A model generated the notes under the pieces. It was not told where the DNA came from and did not search any database. It worked only from the letters and a program-made list of their open reading frames with translations. From contig CM106586.1 of the NCBI GenBank assembly GCA_048013815.1, positions 19,220,001 through 19,284,000 on the forward strand: DNA of 64,000 nt, read 5' to 3'. Positions 15,640 to 28,895 of the stretch are shown one piece after another (position 1 is the stretch's first letter; each line of letters starts with the position of its first letter). The position numbers were made by a program, and so were the translations under genes. This stretch comes from Setoptus koraiensis. Taxonomy: Eukaryota > Arthropoda.

Positions 15640-16862
15640 TGTTTCCATCGAGAGGAGCCACGTCAATTGATCAATTTGCGAGCTTGGTATTCGGAGAGGG
15701 GCGAAAAATGGTCTGCAAAGATGCGAGCAACTGATCTGGGCCGGCCAAAGGGCAAAAGTGCGACGGTTAAATCTCGTGCGGCAGTGGCCTGATTTCGTGG
15801 TGCCCCGCGATGATAAACGGCGAGGTGCCGTGTCACTCGAGCAAGCGACTGGAGAGTCCGTTGAGCAACTTGACGACGGAGCCGACAGCGGTTGCTCGTG
15901 GCGCGGCCCATTGTTTGGCCGGCCGGGCTTGGGTCGGGCGACAAGTCGGGCACTCGCGACGAGTCGGGCAAATGTCGCACGGACACTGGCTGTTTTTGCA
16001 AACTAGACTCTGTGTGCGGCTGTCTCGATCTCTCGATCTATTATAGATTATTATTGGCAGCGGCGGCGTCATCATTATGGTTGTCGACGTTTAACTAACA
16101 TCAAGCTAGCCGGTCGGTCGGCCGGCCAGTCAGCGTGATTGAGCGAGCAAGCAAGCGAAAATAACGGTGATGATAGCGCCCAGATAGGTTACGCGCGTGA
16201 CAGATAAGATCTCGTGAGTGTGCCAGCACCTCTGACGGGTCTCGTGTTACTCGTTTTGTTCGGATCTCTCTCAGACGGGTGGGCGCTCGCTGCTGGTCGC
16301 GTCGGGCCGGCCAGACAGCTGAAACGGACACACTGACACTGGCTACTGATCGGCGGGCGGCAGGCCCGATGCGACCACCGCGGGCCAGCCGAGCGGCCGG
16401 ACGGGCTCGTGTGAGCCCGTGTGAGGCGCCCACTGGCTGCAGGGCGCTCATTATGTGGCTTGCATGGGCGCGATCCTGTCGGCACGTCATTTTTCACGTG
16501 TTTCGTGCGCACTTGGTCATTATCTAGTCAGTGGTCTGGCACTCGCTGGCTGCATCTTGCGGTTTGGGGCGCCGCAAACGCGCGCGCACACACTAATAGA
16601 TTTAACCTACATGTTGTCGCTGTTGTTGTCGCCGTCGCGGTTGTTGTTGTCGTTGTTGTTGTTGCTGTTGGTTGGGCAGTTGCTGCTGTCGTTGGCTGGC
16701 TGGCGCTGATGATTGTGGTTGCGTCATCATCATTAAGTTGGCAAAGCAAGCTGATACTGGCGTTCGCGTTACCACTATCAGCGCGCTGAAACCATCAGCT
16801 TAATCGATGTCGCGGTTTTCAAGCAACTATTAAAACGACCGCTGCCGGCCAGCAAGCAAGAA

Positions 16863-16875
16863 ACTGTTACGCAAC
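16863..16875 (+). promoter_or_regulatory. ACTGTTACGCAAC motif, copy 1
   Basis: This 13-mer, which contains the bZIP-like palindrome TTACGCAA, recurs at 21301-21313 and in reverse orientation at 22115-22127. Recurrence of an exact 13-mer in non-coding DNA suggests a protein-binding site or a dispersed repeat seed. Confidence 0.45.
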
Positions 16876-17005
16876 CATATTACACATATCGCACGCCGAT
16901 ATAGAGCGGCGGCGGCGTCGTCTTGGGCGCCCTCAATTTGTTGTTTGGCCCGCGCGCTCGTCTACCCGACAGCCACTGGCTCTATATCGAGTATCGGCGA
17001 ATATC

Positions 17006-17048
17006 GGCCTCATATCGGCCCCATATCGGCCGTATATTGGCCATATTA
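17006..17048. repeat. ATATCGGCC short tandem repeat
   Basis: Four to five copies of an ATATCGGCC-like word with 11-12 bp spacing. Confidence 0.7.
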
Positions 17049-19597
17049 TATCTATGTTGCTGGCGGCCGGGCGATACAGCGACGCGCCGACGGATAATCA
17101 CTTGGCTTGCTCGAGCTAACTTATCGAGAAATGATCGCACGAGCGCCACATTATCTCATCTAGATCTACATCTACATCTGTATATAAATAGTAATGTAAA
17201 AAGAAATATCTGTTGTTGCTCGGGCGCACTGCTCGCGTTTCGCCCACATGGGCCCACGGTCGCCGGTACCCGCCGCCGATATCGGCCGATGCTCGCCCAT
17301 GTTCGCCCGAGTTCGGGCAGCAGCGCCAGCACCGACTCGGGCCATATCGTGGCGCAAGCAGAGTTGTGATATATGGAGAGCCGCGATATTCGCAGCGGTG
17401 CGATGTGCGGAGAGGCGCGCAAACTAATAAAGATCATCAATAATAATCTGTGCCTCTGCGTGGGCGCCGGTCACGCTCGTCAGGGGCGCCGTGAGGCCGC
17501 CACCGGCAGTGGCGGCAATCAATTTAAATGAATCTGGCAACTCCGTTTTGCACAACACAACAACCTACAGCAACCTACAGCGACATACAGCAACCGTCGG
17601 GCCACCGTGGCGCCACCACGCAGCCGGGCACCTATCGGAGAAATTGAGCAACTGGCAATTGGAGCAACAACTGGCGGGGCCAACCGATTTCCGCCACGCT
17701 GTTCCGAGATTTGAAAACGGGTCCAAGATTCGCAATCAAGCCAAAGAATCGGAATCAAGCCCAAGATTCGGAGTCAATTCCGAGATTCGGAATTGAGTGT
17801 CCGAATCAATTCAGCGGCCATTGTGTTGCCATTCGGATTGCTATGCGAAACATGTTTGGGTCTGTGGCAGTTTCGGTCGCGGACACTTGTCGTTAATTGG
17901 GGCACAAAAGAACGCGCAAGTGACGCAAGGGGGCCCCTTTCGGGTGTGCGCGCCGGGTTTGTTTTTTGTCGTTGCGCGGTTTGTTTATTCGGCGATCAAT
18001 CGATTAAACAGACCGTTTTTTGTTTGTGTATTGACTCACCGATGGGCACCTTTGGCGTTGCGCAACACTGTTGCGGTCGCCCAATTCAGTGTGAACCAAA
18101 GGCGTGTCTCCGGCTGGCTGGCCGGCCGATCGGCAGACCGAGCGGCGGGCGGACTGGCTGGCCGGAGATGCCGGCCAAGGTTATCATCATCAAATCAATC
18201 ATTACGTCATCATCATTGCATCATGCACACAACCGCTGTTGTGACACAACAACAACAACAACAACAGCGACGGTAACAACAACTACAGCGGTATCGCTGA
18301 CGGGAACGCCAACCGGCGGTGTCAGTTTGATCCGTTATCCGTTGGTCGGGTGTCTCACGGGTTCAGCTCAAACGCACAATTGATTGTTGGCCGGCCCGTC
18401 ACTCACGATGAAGATCTCACGGCCAGATTGGGGCCGAGATAAGGGCGCCAGCGACGCGCCGATAAAAAATCAGCGGCCGCCCGGCCGGTTGCACATGAGC
18501 GAGATTGGCTCGATCGGCCCGCACCCGGCTAGTCAGGTAATGATATATCATAAACAAAGACTGTTCGCCTCTGTCTGGGCCGCACCGTCGCACACTCAAG
18601 TCGCCGGCTAGCCCGCAGCCCGGCCGGATCCACTGCCCGCTACCCGCTGCAAGCGAATGCGGCCCGAGCTCTGCTATTATATAGTATTATAGTTGTGCAC
18701 GCAGTTGCGCAACGGCCGCCATAACACTATCAACACACGCGGGACACTCAAAGTTAATTGCTTGCGACCGGCCCCGCATTGGCCGCGCCGGCCCATCTAG
18801 CGGGCTGCAGAGGGGCCCCGATCGCAAATGGCTGGCACTTTGGCCCGTGCTGTCGGCCCGAGCTGGCAGTGAGCTGACGGTGATGGATGCGTATTTGATT
18901 GGCGCGAGGGGCGCTGGCCCGGCCATTTATACGCTGGCCACACATCAAGTGTGGGGCGACATCGCTTGACGGCGTCGCTGCAAACACGGCCCGATCGCGC
19001 ACGGAATAAATCACACTCAATCCATCTTTCTGCATTTATCCGCTCCGGGTTGGTGCCGTCGCCGGCCCGATTGGCGTCGAGCTGGTTGTCGCCCCCAAGT
19101 GACAAGTCACAGCAGCTCAAGTGACGTTCGCTGGCTGGCCGACGCGATCACAAGACCCGTGCAATCACAAGACGCGCCAGCGACGGCCACCGTGATTAGA
19201 TGGCCGGCCCAGATAAGACCCGGCGGCGCCCCGCTCGCCGAGACCTATATAATGGACAGCGCTCATTAAGCGGCCTCTCACTGAATCGGTCAGACTGAAT
19301 CGGTCGGGCTGAGCGAGCCGACGGGCCACCTGAGCGGCCAGTCAAATTCAGTGTGATGAGGCCGTTGACGCATCGACAACGAGCTAACAAGTTGATTAAG
19401 AGCTCTCGGTCTAATTAATTAATTATATCATCGATTCAGTCGGCAGCTCACACACAGGCGATCGAGCACAAAGAGGCCCCAGAAGCCATACTTAGAGCCG
19501 CTTATCCGATCGATTTTCGCTCTGCTGGCCCGCCGGCACATTGATCAACGCCAGCCTGCTGGCCGGCCGAGCAGCGCCAGCGGCCGCCCAAAAAAGA

Positions 19598-19690
19598 ACG
19601 GGCCCCAAAGAGAGCGGGCCCCAAAGAGAGCGGGCCCCACAGAAAACGGGCCCCGAAGAGAGCGGGCCCAAAGAGAACGGGCCCCACGAG
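19598..19690. repeat. 16-bp minisatellite, about 6 units
   Basis: Units of GGGCCCCAAAGAGAGC, some with AACGGG or CACAGAAAAC variants, in direct tandem. Each unit contains the palindrome GGGCCC. Confidence 0.88.
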
Positions 19691-21299
19691 CAGAAATGCG
19701 GCTCGTCCCACTTGCTGCGCGCGTGTTTGTGCGCGCTGGCGGCGGACGGGCCAGCACGTGCACGGGGAACACGCGCAGATGAATTATATGTATTGGTGTG
19801 TGGATGGGTGGCGGCGATTGTGGCGCTGCCGCCGCCATTCATCATAGAACTATAATTATTAATAAGAGCGAGAGTTAAATTTTTACGCCAATATCGGCAC
19901 TATTAACAGTTAACCGGCGCTCGGGCCGAGCGCCGCTCGCTGTTGCATCCCGACGAGCCCGCCAGCCGACATCCTGACGAGTGGGTGCGAATGTTATGCA
20001 ATCTCTGGCGCGCCGCTCTGATGAGCATGGGGCCACAAATTGATTACTGGCGCCGGCGCCGCCGCCGCTGCCATTCATGCGCGGTACCGCGGCTCGACGG
20101 TGGGCGCTCATTAAATGCGACTCGCAATATCGGGTTTGTAATTGAATTGGTCGCATAGCGTCGGCTCGTGGCGCTCGTGCAAACCAAACTGATCGTTACC
20201 AATATTTGCCATGATATTTGCATGGCTTGCAGTTCGTTAGTAATAGTGATTATTACTTTTTATTATTACGCACGTCGATTGATCACTGTTGGCCGACACT
20301 CATATACCACAATATGACGTCATTAGGACGGTCATACTAGCGTAATGGTTGCGCGCGGCCGGCCCGTCTCCGCGAACACGCCCCTGGGTGACGGTGGGCC
20401 GCCGGGCCGGCCCAGCGCGGTGCTGGTGCCAGAGACTCTCGGACCTCTGCCCGGTCACCCGGACGCTCGCAGCGCCAAGTTCAAATGTTGTTCAAATCAG
20501 TAATATATCCCATAGACATATAACTACCACATTTAAGTACTACATTTATGCCCGAGCACAAGTGCGCGTTATATAACACGTTACGTAACGCGTCGTACAA
20601 CATATATAGTTATGTAACGCATACCGTGCGCAAATCTGCCCACGGCTTGGGCTGTAGACAGTTGGGCACAGTTGTGTAACATGGTACGGGCCGGGCGCAA
20701 GCGTGTATGCGAGGGCCCGCAGCGCGGTCGTCGGGAAAAGCGACGACGGGCGCGCGGTCAATTCGCCGCTCGGAGTGATTAATGCGCGGCAATCAATTAA
20801 GATTGCGCTAGCGCACACATCACATTCCAAGCATGTTGAAGCTGGCCAAATGAGCAAATGAGCAAATAGGCAAATAGGCGCCCGGCTGAGCCACCCATCC
20901 GGTCGGGCGCGGCTCGGCTCGGGTGTCGGATGGCGCACTGCTGGCCTGGCCGGTCGGGTGCCGGGACGAGGGGATTCGGCGGGGCGGGTACGTTCGTGGG
21001 CGCCGCCAGCGGCGGCGGCCAGCGCAACGGTCAACCGTGCAGCAAGTGTCGCTAATAGACTGACTTTTTTCCTCTCTCGCTGTCCAATCCGGTTTAGTTT
21101 TGCGCCAGCATCCTGTCGTCGCTGCTGTTGTCGTCGCTGTCGGTGTTGTCGCCGCTAGTTTGGCCGTTGCGGTTGCTGTCGCGGTTGTTGTTGTTGTCAT
21201 GATTGTCATTGGCACTGGCCCATTTGTGTGTGTGTTCTAATTCCAGCGCTACTTGACATTAATATTAGTTGCGCAATGGTGTTAGCAGTGGGCTTACAA

Positions 21300-21313
21300 C
21301 ACTGTTACGCAAC
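21300..21313 (+). promoter_or_regulatory. CACTGTTACGCAAC motif, copy 2, abutting a CA tract
   Basis: An exact 14-mer shared with the reverse-strand copy at 22115-22128. It runs directly into a CA microsatellite (21312-21331). Confidence 0.45.
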
Positions 21314-22114
21314 ACACACACACACACACACCGGTAGTGTTGTAATACTGTGTATAACACTGGGGTGCACGGCAGTGCACAGTGGCATAAAAGCGCGTAT
21401 ATACATGACGGTGACGATGACGCAACTGACACGAGTGACTAATGCGGTAATGCGGTTGTTTTCGACCGCAGCCGCAACCGGGCCGCACAACCGGCCGCCA
21501 GACTGCGCTCACCGGGCGACCGGAGCGACCGGAGATGGGCGAATATGCGAATATCCGAGCATGCGAATGTCACGAGTGCGCGGGTATCACAACGGCGCGC
21601 GGGTATCACAACGGCGCGCGGGTATCGGAAGCATGCGAATATCCGAGTGAGAGCCCATGACACGGGCGGGACGGGCCGGCCGAACAACAATTGGGACAAG
21701 TGGCACAACAGCGGGCGACAAGTGAGATTAACTGCTATTAACTGACTGCGCGACATGGATTATCCCGACACTGTGTCCTACTGTGTGTACAAGTGACTCG
21801 TTTGACAGTCCCGAGTCGACCGGCCCCAAGTGACTGCCAACACCGACCAATGGTAATAATATTAATATTAATAATAACGGATAAGGATTCGGTCGGGCAC
21901 ATTAATTTGTTTTACGCCCGGCGCGGGCCGGCCAGATATTGCACTTGTGTGGCTGGCATTATTGCCTAGTATTGCCAGACGACAAATGTGGGCCCACAAA
22001 ACAAATTCTGCTGTCTGCATGATTTACTGGACCGGGCGCTACATTCATCTTGTCATCGTCATGTTGTTGTCCGACACACACACACACACACGACAAACTG
22101 TTACGTAGCGGCGT

Positions 22115-22128
22115 GTTGCGTAACAGTG
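22115..22128 (-). promoter_or_regulatory. CACTGTTACGCAAC motif, copy 3
   Basis: Reverse-strand exact copy of the 14-mer at 21300. It too lies close to a CA tract (22074-22091), and a related ACTGTTACGTAG lies at about 22098. Confidence 0.45.
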
Positions 22129-23040
22129 CACAGCAGTCAGGTATATCTTTCATGTTTCGCCTCTGTTCCATTATAAATTGTTGGCAGCTCGTGTTTTGGC
22201 ACGAGCTGCGCCAGCGTTTCATCGTTGCGTCTCGTTTCATTTGGCGCCTTGTGTGGCTCGGTGCCGTTTGGCCGCATTCACCACTTATTATTTCAATTGT
22301 CGCTCACAATATTGACTCTCTCGGCCAAACAATTTATAATGGCCACACGGCAACATGTTTGCCGGCCCCAGTTGTGTGTGTCGACGGTGCAATATGGCTG
22401 CTCGTCGCGTTGCCGGCGCCTCGTTCACGCGGACGCGCAACGTAGGTGCCGACTATATTAAAAAAGTTGCGCGCCCATTGAAAACCCAACACGTACGCCG
22501 ATATGTACGCATCTCGGCGTCGGCCATTTCATATAGAGGCGCCATATTTATATATAACGTTATATAGAGAGGCGGACAAACCGCAAGCGAGCCAATATCT
22601 CATTCGGGCGCATCCCGTCAACAGGCGCGCCGCTCGGCCGGCCGGCAACGGGCGACCGACGGCGCAAGGTAGCGGCAATTTTTTATCTCTGTCTATGACG
22701 ACAGAGCGGTATTGCGTCATTGCGTCATTGTGTTGTTTATCAACTGCCAGCTACCAGTGGCGGCGGCTGCTGCTGCTGCGAGCTGCAATTAGATGCTGCC
22801 TATTGCGCAATTGTGGGGCGCCTTGTTCGGTTGTTGCCGTTGTTGTTGTTGTTTGGGCCGCCTATCTGAAAGCCGCAATCTAACGGCACAATGATTGTGT
22901 GCTGTCAGCACACAATTTCTCGCCGGCGCCCCCCGAATTCTCACACTGGCCCAGCCAGACACTGCCAACGGCTCGTCAAGTCACAAGTGAGCATCGTCGC
23001 CGCTCGTGCGCTTCTTATCTCTTCCGTTCAGCTGTTGGCG

Positions 23041-23060
23041 AGAGAGAGAGAGAGAGAGCA
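23041..23060. repeat. GA microsatellite
   Basis: Uninterrupted GA tract of about nine units. Confidence 0.85.
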
Positions 23061-23460
23061 AACGCGCCAATTGAGTTGTTGTTTGGCCCCCGCTAACTCA
23101 CGGCCCGCTCCGTCTGAGCCGGATCGCGCCTGCCGGGCCCCACTCTGCCTAATGTGCGCTGTGAGAGCGCACAGTGGGCGCGGGCAGGTTGCGGGCACCC
23201 CTTAATCAAATCAACGATAACTTAATAGACGCACGGGTCTATTTATGACTGGCACAGTGGCATTTATAACTGTCACATCAACTAGATACAGTCTGCATAA
23301 TATTAGCCGACCGGTCCAATATTATAGGTCCGATAGCAATTTGTTTGGCGCTGGTCGCCGGTTCGCTTGCTGGTCGCCGGTTCGCTTGCGACCGGCAGCC
23401 GGTTTGTTAGTCTCGTTTCTCGGGGCGGGTATTTCGGCGGGCGCGTTGCAGCGATAAGAG

Positions 23461-23525
23461 GGCCCGACATTGTCCGACATTGCCCGAGTCTGCCCGACAT
23501 TGCCCGAGTTCGCCCGAGATTGCCG
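23461..23525. repeat. 10-bp tandem repeat
   Basis: About six units of TGCCCGACAT or TGCCCGAGTT in tandem. Confidence 0.8.
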
Positions 23526-23931
23526 CAGATCGCCGGTGACAGAGCTCGCGCTGGCTCTGCCACTGGCAAGCACGGGCGATCGCGGGCGAGGGGCGCACCG
23601 AAAGTGATGATTACATCACTGTGTGACACACTGTGATTTATTTGCAGCCGGCCACACAAATAAATATATTTATAGCCGCCAGAGATTATTGCTATTCGAG
23701 TCACGTATCTGCCGGCTGGAGGGGGGGGGGGCGCCGCCAATTGCTACCAATTGCAGGGGCGCCAAACTGCACGCCAGTCAAGTGTCGATTGACACTCGAG
23801 ACACCAACCGGTCAGCGGGGCCCGCAACTGGCCCACTGTCAGTGGCATTCGCATTCAATTTAATTAATTTGACATGTTGAACAAATTGCCCCGCAACGCC
23901 GACACGCGGCGTCCCATTACAACCCATAGGA

Positions 23932-24015
23932 GGCTCGTTGTCGGGCCATCGGCCGGCTCGCTGTCGGGCTATCGAGCGGCTCACTGTCGGGCCGTCGGGC
24001 GGCTCGCCCGAGAGG
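23932..24015. repeat. 24-bp tandem repeat, about 3 units
   Basis: Three imperfect units built on GGCTCGCTGTCGGGC. Confidence 0.7.
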
Positions 24016-26266
24016 CTCCGCCGACGAGCGAATACAAAGAGCGGGCCGTTTTAAAATAATGAAGCGAGCGAAATCAAGGGTCGTTTGTGGGCCCGGACAC
24101 GTAGCTCGCATCAATTAAGCGGGCCCCAAACAACGGCCGCCGCTCGACGCTAGGTGGGCCCTAAGTCTCGTGCTGCTGGCGCTGCTCGCCACTCAATCCG
24201 TATTAAGTGCCAGATAAGGCCAGACACCGTTCGGTGGGGGGGGGGCGAGGTCTTCGGTGCGCCGGCCAGTTAACAGGTGTCTATCAGCGCGCGCCGCGTC
24301 TTATCTTGACTTTTGTTAAGAGCGGCCCGCACGATACAGGCGGCCCGCGCGACACAAGCGGCCGGACTGGTCTCGAGTCGCGCGACTAGCGCGCATTGTT
24401 ATGCTAATGCACATTGTAGCCGGTGTGAGTAGCCAATTACTTGGGGATTCGGGCGCGTCACTAGATTGTCGGATTAAATCTCCCCACTGTCGGATATAAG
24501 ATTGATATAAGCTAAGAAGAGCGAGCGAGCTGCCCGAGTTGGCGATAATTCAATTCAATCATCGGCAATCTTGTTGATCAGCGTCGTGCCGGACTCGACT
24601 GGACTCGGCCCGGCCCGGCCGGGCTCTCGGTGCGAGACGCTCTCAAAGATTGGCTCCCCAACGCGGGCGCCCGACGCCGACACCCGGCGCCACACTCGCC
24701 ACAAGGGACTCAATCATCTCAGCTTTATCTATCCGGGGCCCGCAATGCCAATATCACGACAGCGCACGCAAACGCCAAACAGACAAGCGTGGGGCCCGGC
24801 GGCCGGCCAGCGCTCGCCAGTGTGTGATATGGCTGATATGTGACTCATTGCGTGTCACTCAACCGGCTGCGCCATTGGCATTATCCAGCCATCCAGCCAG
24901 CCAGCCAGAGAGTGAGTGAGCCGAGCAAGCTGGCGTATGCCATTTAAACACGACAGCAACGACAACAATATCAATGTAGCGACATCCACACACTGACTGC
25001 CAGCAACAACAACAACGACAACAGCAACAACGACAACGACAACAACTCAACGTCACATCATCATCATCAACATACTGCCGCTGCTACAATGTGTCCGCAA
25101 TGTTGGCTCGTGGTGCGCGCACTACGTACGCGAGTACGTGGCACGTTGCGTAACGCTCGGGATAAACAGTCATGTAATATGTCTATGGTGGCGCGTTACG
25201 TCACTCAATGGACAGCTCGTGCAGAGTGAAACGCGCGTCAGCCACAGCCAATGTCAGCCAGTGTGCCAGTAGTAGTTGAGATGACGCCGATAACAACAAC
25301 AACAGCAGCAGCAGCGGCAACAACAACAACGACAGCCCAGTAAGTGACTGCCGCCGCTGCCACACAACAAGCGGACTAATCCGATCTAGCACTCGTGATA
25401 TCGCAGTCAACAACTGCGACAACCGCCAGCTATCGCAGCCAACGCCAACAACTGCAACAACCGCCGGCACCTAAACTGCAGCGCTGCTGGCGCTCAAACA
25501 CGTGGCATTGTCGCGAACGACTACGCGCCACGACAGAACAAGTCAGTGGAGCCAAGTCGATCAAGCATCGGCCTAGAACAATTGGCCCAATTGAATGGCG
25601 GCCAGCCAGCGAATGAATTTCGCCGCTCGAGTGCGCCAACGGAGCCCCAGCGGCACACAACTTTGGCGCTGGTTGCCGCCAACTTGCACCGCCGGCACCC
25701 GCGAAAACCTACGAAACGAAACGAAACGAAACGGAGCGACACGACACAACTCGACACAACGCGACACGACGCGAACCGAACCGAGTCCAGACGAGACGCC
25801 GGCCAGCGAGAGAGACTTGATTATTTAAGTATACACGTGCAAACGCCAATCACGAGCAGCACTTCCGTTTGTTGTCGCTGGCGAGCGGCAGCTCGACAAA
25901 GTTAACAAGTCCGGTGCGTTGTGTGCCCCTGTCACATAAATTGCCCGCTTCCTACTTACTTTGTTGGTGCGCGGCGGCCCTTAGACGGCTTCTCCACTTA
26001 GACCCCTCGTGACGCCATGGTCTGGGCCGCGTCTGGCCCGTCCATCGAGACGCGTGAGCCCGGCGTGAGCGGCCTGCCCGACGCGTCCGACGCTCTCGAT
26101 GTGTCCAGACGGCCACATCAAGATTTGCTGTCTAGGTGCAGCAAATCTGCTGCTTGAGGCACCAATAATCCGCTACAATTATGCGCCACTCATATTAGCG
26201 ACTAAATCCTGCCTCGTTCGGGTGTGATGATATGCCGGCTATATGCCGGCTATGTGACGGGCGAGT

Positions 26267-26268
26267 TT

Positions 26269-26301
<33 letters not shown>

Positions 26302-26315
26302 CCCCCTCTCTCTGT
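26267..26315. repeat. T tract followed by TC microsatellite
   Basis: A T run precedes about 12 CT units, then an imperfect pyrimidine stretch. Confidence 0.88.
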
Positions 26316-26629
26316 TTGGGGCCCGTCGACACTTGTGAGGCTTCATTATAATACGGCCGGCACGTGGTGCTTGCGCGTACCTAGCAGCACTGCCGCTAAC
26401 ATACAGTAGTGGCACGCGAGCAAGTGCATTAATGATTATGCGATTATCATCATTACGTTGTGTTATGATGACAGCCACTAAGTCATCCAAATAAACTGGC
26501 CAAATGGGCCGAGAAACTGGCACCATTATTAGCAATCGTTCAACCTGTGCCCGGCGAGCGGCCAATGTCGCCGCTGCTGCAATGATTATTATATAAGTAG
26601 TGCCACTACTAATACTATCATCTTGGCTA

Positions 26630-26716
26630 GTATCATCATCATTATTATTATTATTATTGTTATTACTATTATTATTATTATTATTATCATTATTATTACT
26701 ATTACTATTATTATTG
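26630..26716. repeat. ATT/TTA trinucleotide tract
   Basis: Imperfect TTA/ATT triplets over about 85 bp. On the minus strand it reads as an Asn-rich open frame, which I regard as a repeat translation. Confidence 0.85.
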
Positions 26717-28895
26717 ACCTGATGGGCGCGCACACAACCAACACACCATTAGAGACTATTACATTAGTAAGTATTAGTTGATGATTATATAATGACGTGC
26801 GCCTGTGTGCAAATGAAAGCGGCCAGCTCTGAAATCATTATTATTACCGAACAGCCGGCCCACTCACAGATTGCCATTGCCCACTGTGTGTGTGTATGCT
26901 TACGTAATAATCATTAGCCAGCTAGTGCTACCACTTGTGTGTTTGTTGTTTGTTTGTTTTTGGCCTCTGCTCGTTCAGCTTTTGCTCGAACGAGTTGACT
27001 TTGCCACTTTGCCACATAATAGATATAGATATAGCTATAAAATGATGACCATCGCCGGGTTGGTGGCGACCAGGTGAGTGCGCCGACTAACAAGTCTGTA
27101 AGTTGCACTGTTTGTGTTGACACGCAGTCACTTTTTATGCTACATCTTCTTGCGAATCCACTCAATGTGGGCCCCCCCCTCCCCGTCAGCGCCAGTCACT
27201 AGATCAGGCGTAGGACTCACTGGTCGCCACTAGTCCGGTCAGCAATCCAGTTTCAGTGGTCGCTCGCACAATGTCCGGTTTAATTCAAGGTTTCGTGTCA
27301 TCGTCATCGTGTTATCATGTCACAAGTTGGTCCGAGGCTGGAGCCAATTTGAAAATGTCTATAACAGGGCGGATACGCGATATGCTAGTGAGCGGACCCC
27401 ACCAAATGGGCACTCATGCGTATCTCCTGCACCTGTCCTCACAAGCCAGTGCCAGTAGTCGTTTCTGTCAGTGACATCGCATATTAGACAACATTACATT
27501 ACGTAATAATAATCATGGTAGAGATATGTTTGTTAGAGAAAATTGTCTCGACCAAACTTAACATTCTACCTGCATGCATGTCTGTCCGTCCGTCTGCCTG
27601 TCATATAATAAAGCTCACTAGCCGCTTCAGCAGTGGTACTAGTAGTGAATGTTGTCACTCACTGTCACATTCATCAGTCATTACAAGTTGTATCAGCGGC
27701 TCGTTACGACCCTCGATCACGTCGCTCATGCCGGCCGCAATGTCCAACCGAAATGTCAGCAACAAGTGCAACAACAACCACCATATTGCAGATCAGGTGA
27801 GTCTGGCGTCAAGCTTCGCCGGAAGTCGAACTGACACCACTGCCCAATGCATATGGCGGTTCCCGTTGTGTCATGTAGGTGTGTTATGTAACTGCTTAGG
27901 TGGGCCGTGTTGGAGTAAAAATCGATGGAACAAAATTGATTGCATAGAGAGGTCTGTTAGCTAAGAGACAGAGATAACTTATTTTTTTTTAATATTATTT
28001 CTCGTGTGCCAGTCAATTGAATCAGCCGAACAAATTAGAGCACGCAAACGTTTTCAATCAGGAGACACAAGTTGACACACACACATACCTACATTTGTAC
28101 CAACACAAACAAGCTTGAATCAAACATGGGCGACTCTCTTTGGCCAACTCATTTGCGAGTCAAGCACCCAAGAGTGAGTAACTAATATCACGCGATAGTT
28201 CCATCAACGAAAAATGTAACTGACATGGTGTTCAAACTGTCAAATCGTTATCGTTTCGTACAACAGACAAAGAGAGCCAAATAGATAGATGGTGGTTTGG
28301 CGAGTTAATATTAAAAGATTATCATCGCCGAGTGACCAAATCATGTAAAATTGCTGAAAAAAGGCAAGAAATAAAGTATAAAAAAAATTATTTAAAGCGT
28401 GCAGGCGAGCCAGTGTGAGTGTGTTCGTGTGTGAGAAAGTCAAATACATCCTTGCTTCAGAGCGTCATCAAATAATCAACTTCCACCACTCTGTACCCCA
28501 CTGGATCACACAAAAAGATGCAAGCCACGAAAGTTAGTCAACATCGTAACGAGCGATAATGATATTGAAAATTTGTTGAAAATTTAGTTGTGCAACTTTA
28601 ATTTAATTGGTGCACCACCCACAGCTCTCAACAGCAATAGGTGCACTTGTTTTTCTTTGTTAAACATGTTTGTCTTTGTTGATTGTGCAGATTAGATGGC
28701 TATTGCGTGAGGCGGCGAGACACGGCTATCATCATTAGATGCAATTATACTTGGTAGGAAAAGTGCGCGCGTAAACGTTCACTTAATTATCACTCTGCAC
28801 TTAATTTACCTTATTTTTTCTATTCTACTATCGATAGAAATCTATGTGGCAGATCGACGTGGCAGATCGATGTAGTAGATCGATGGATGTCAGGC

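Larger units (their letters stand above)
3500..28800. other. GC-rich region without recognisable genes
   Basis: Across about 25 kb no open frame shows a recognisable domain, and overlapping frames on both strands are open because of high GC and short repeats. The DNA is dominated by GGCC-rich words, minisatellites with 10-24 bp units, CA/GA/TC tracts and trinucleotide runs. Listed sub-features (hairpins, tandem repeats, bZIP-like palindromes) are the only structure I could support. A long non-coding RNA or short exons of an unknown gene cannot be excluded. The position next to a SoxB1 gene suggests regulatory DNA. Confidence 0.55.

Noticed and set aside
20330-20460. tRNA-like A-box word (TAGCGTAATGGTT)
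   Set aside because: No cloverleaf or B-box sequence follows at the right distance.
27256-27964. Two open frames with protein-like starts (MSGLIQGF and a 149-codon frame)
   Set aside because: No recognisable family, no conserved block, and the second is interrupted by low-complexity sequence; kept as non-coding.
28828-28837. CTATCGATAG, a DRE-type promoter element
   Set aside because: It lies at the 3' end of the helicase gene with no promoter context; a single 8-10 bp match is weak.
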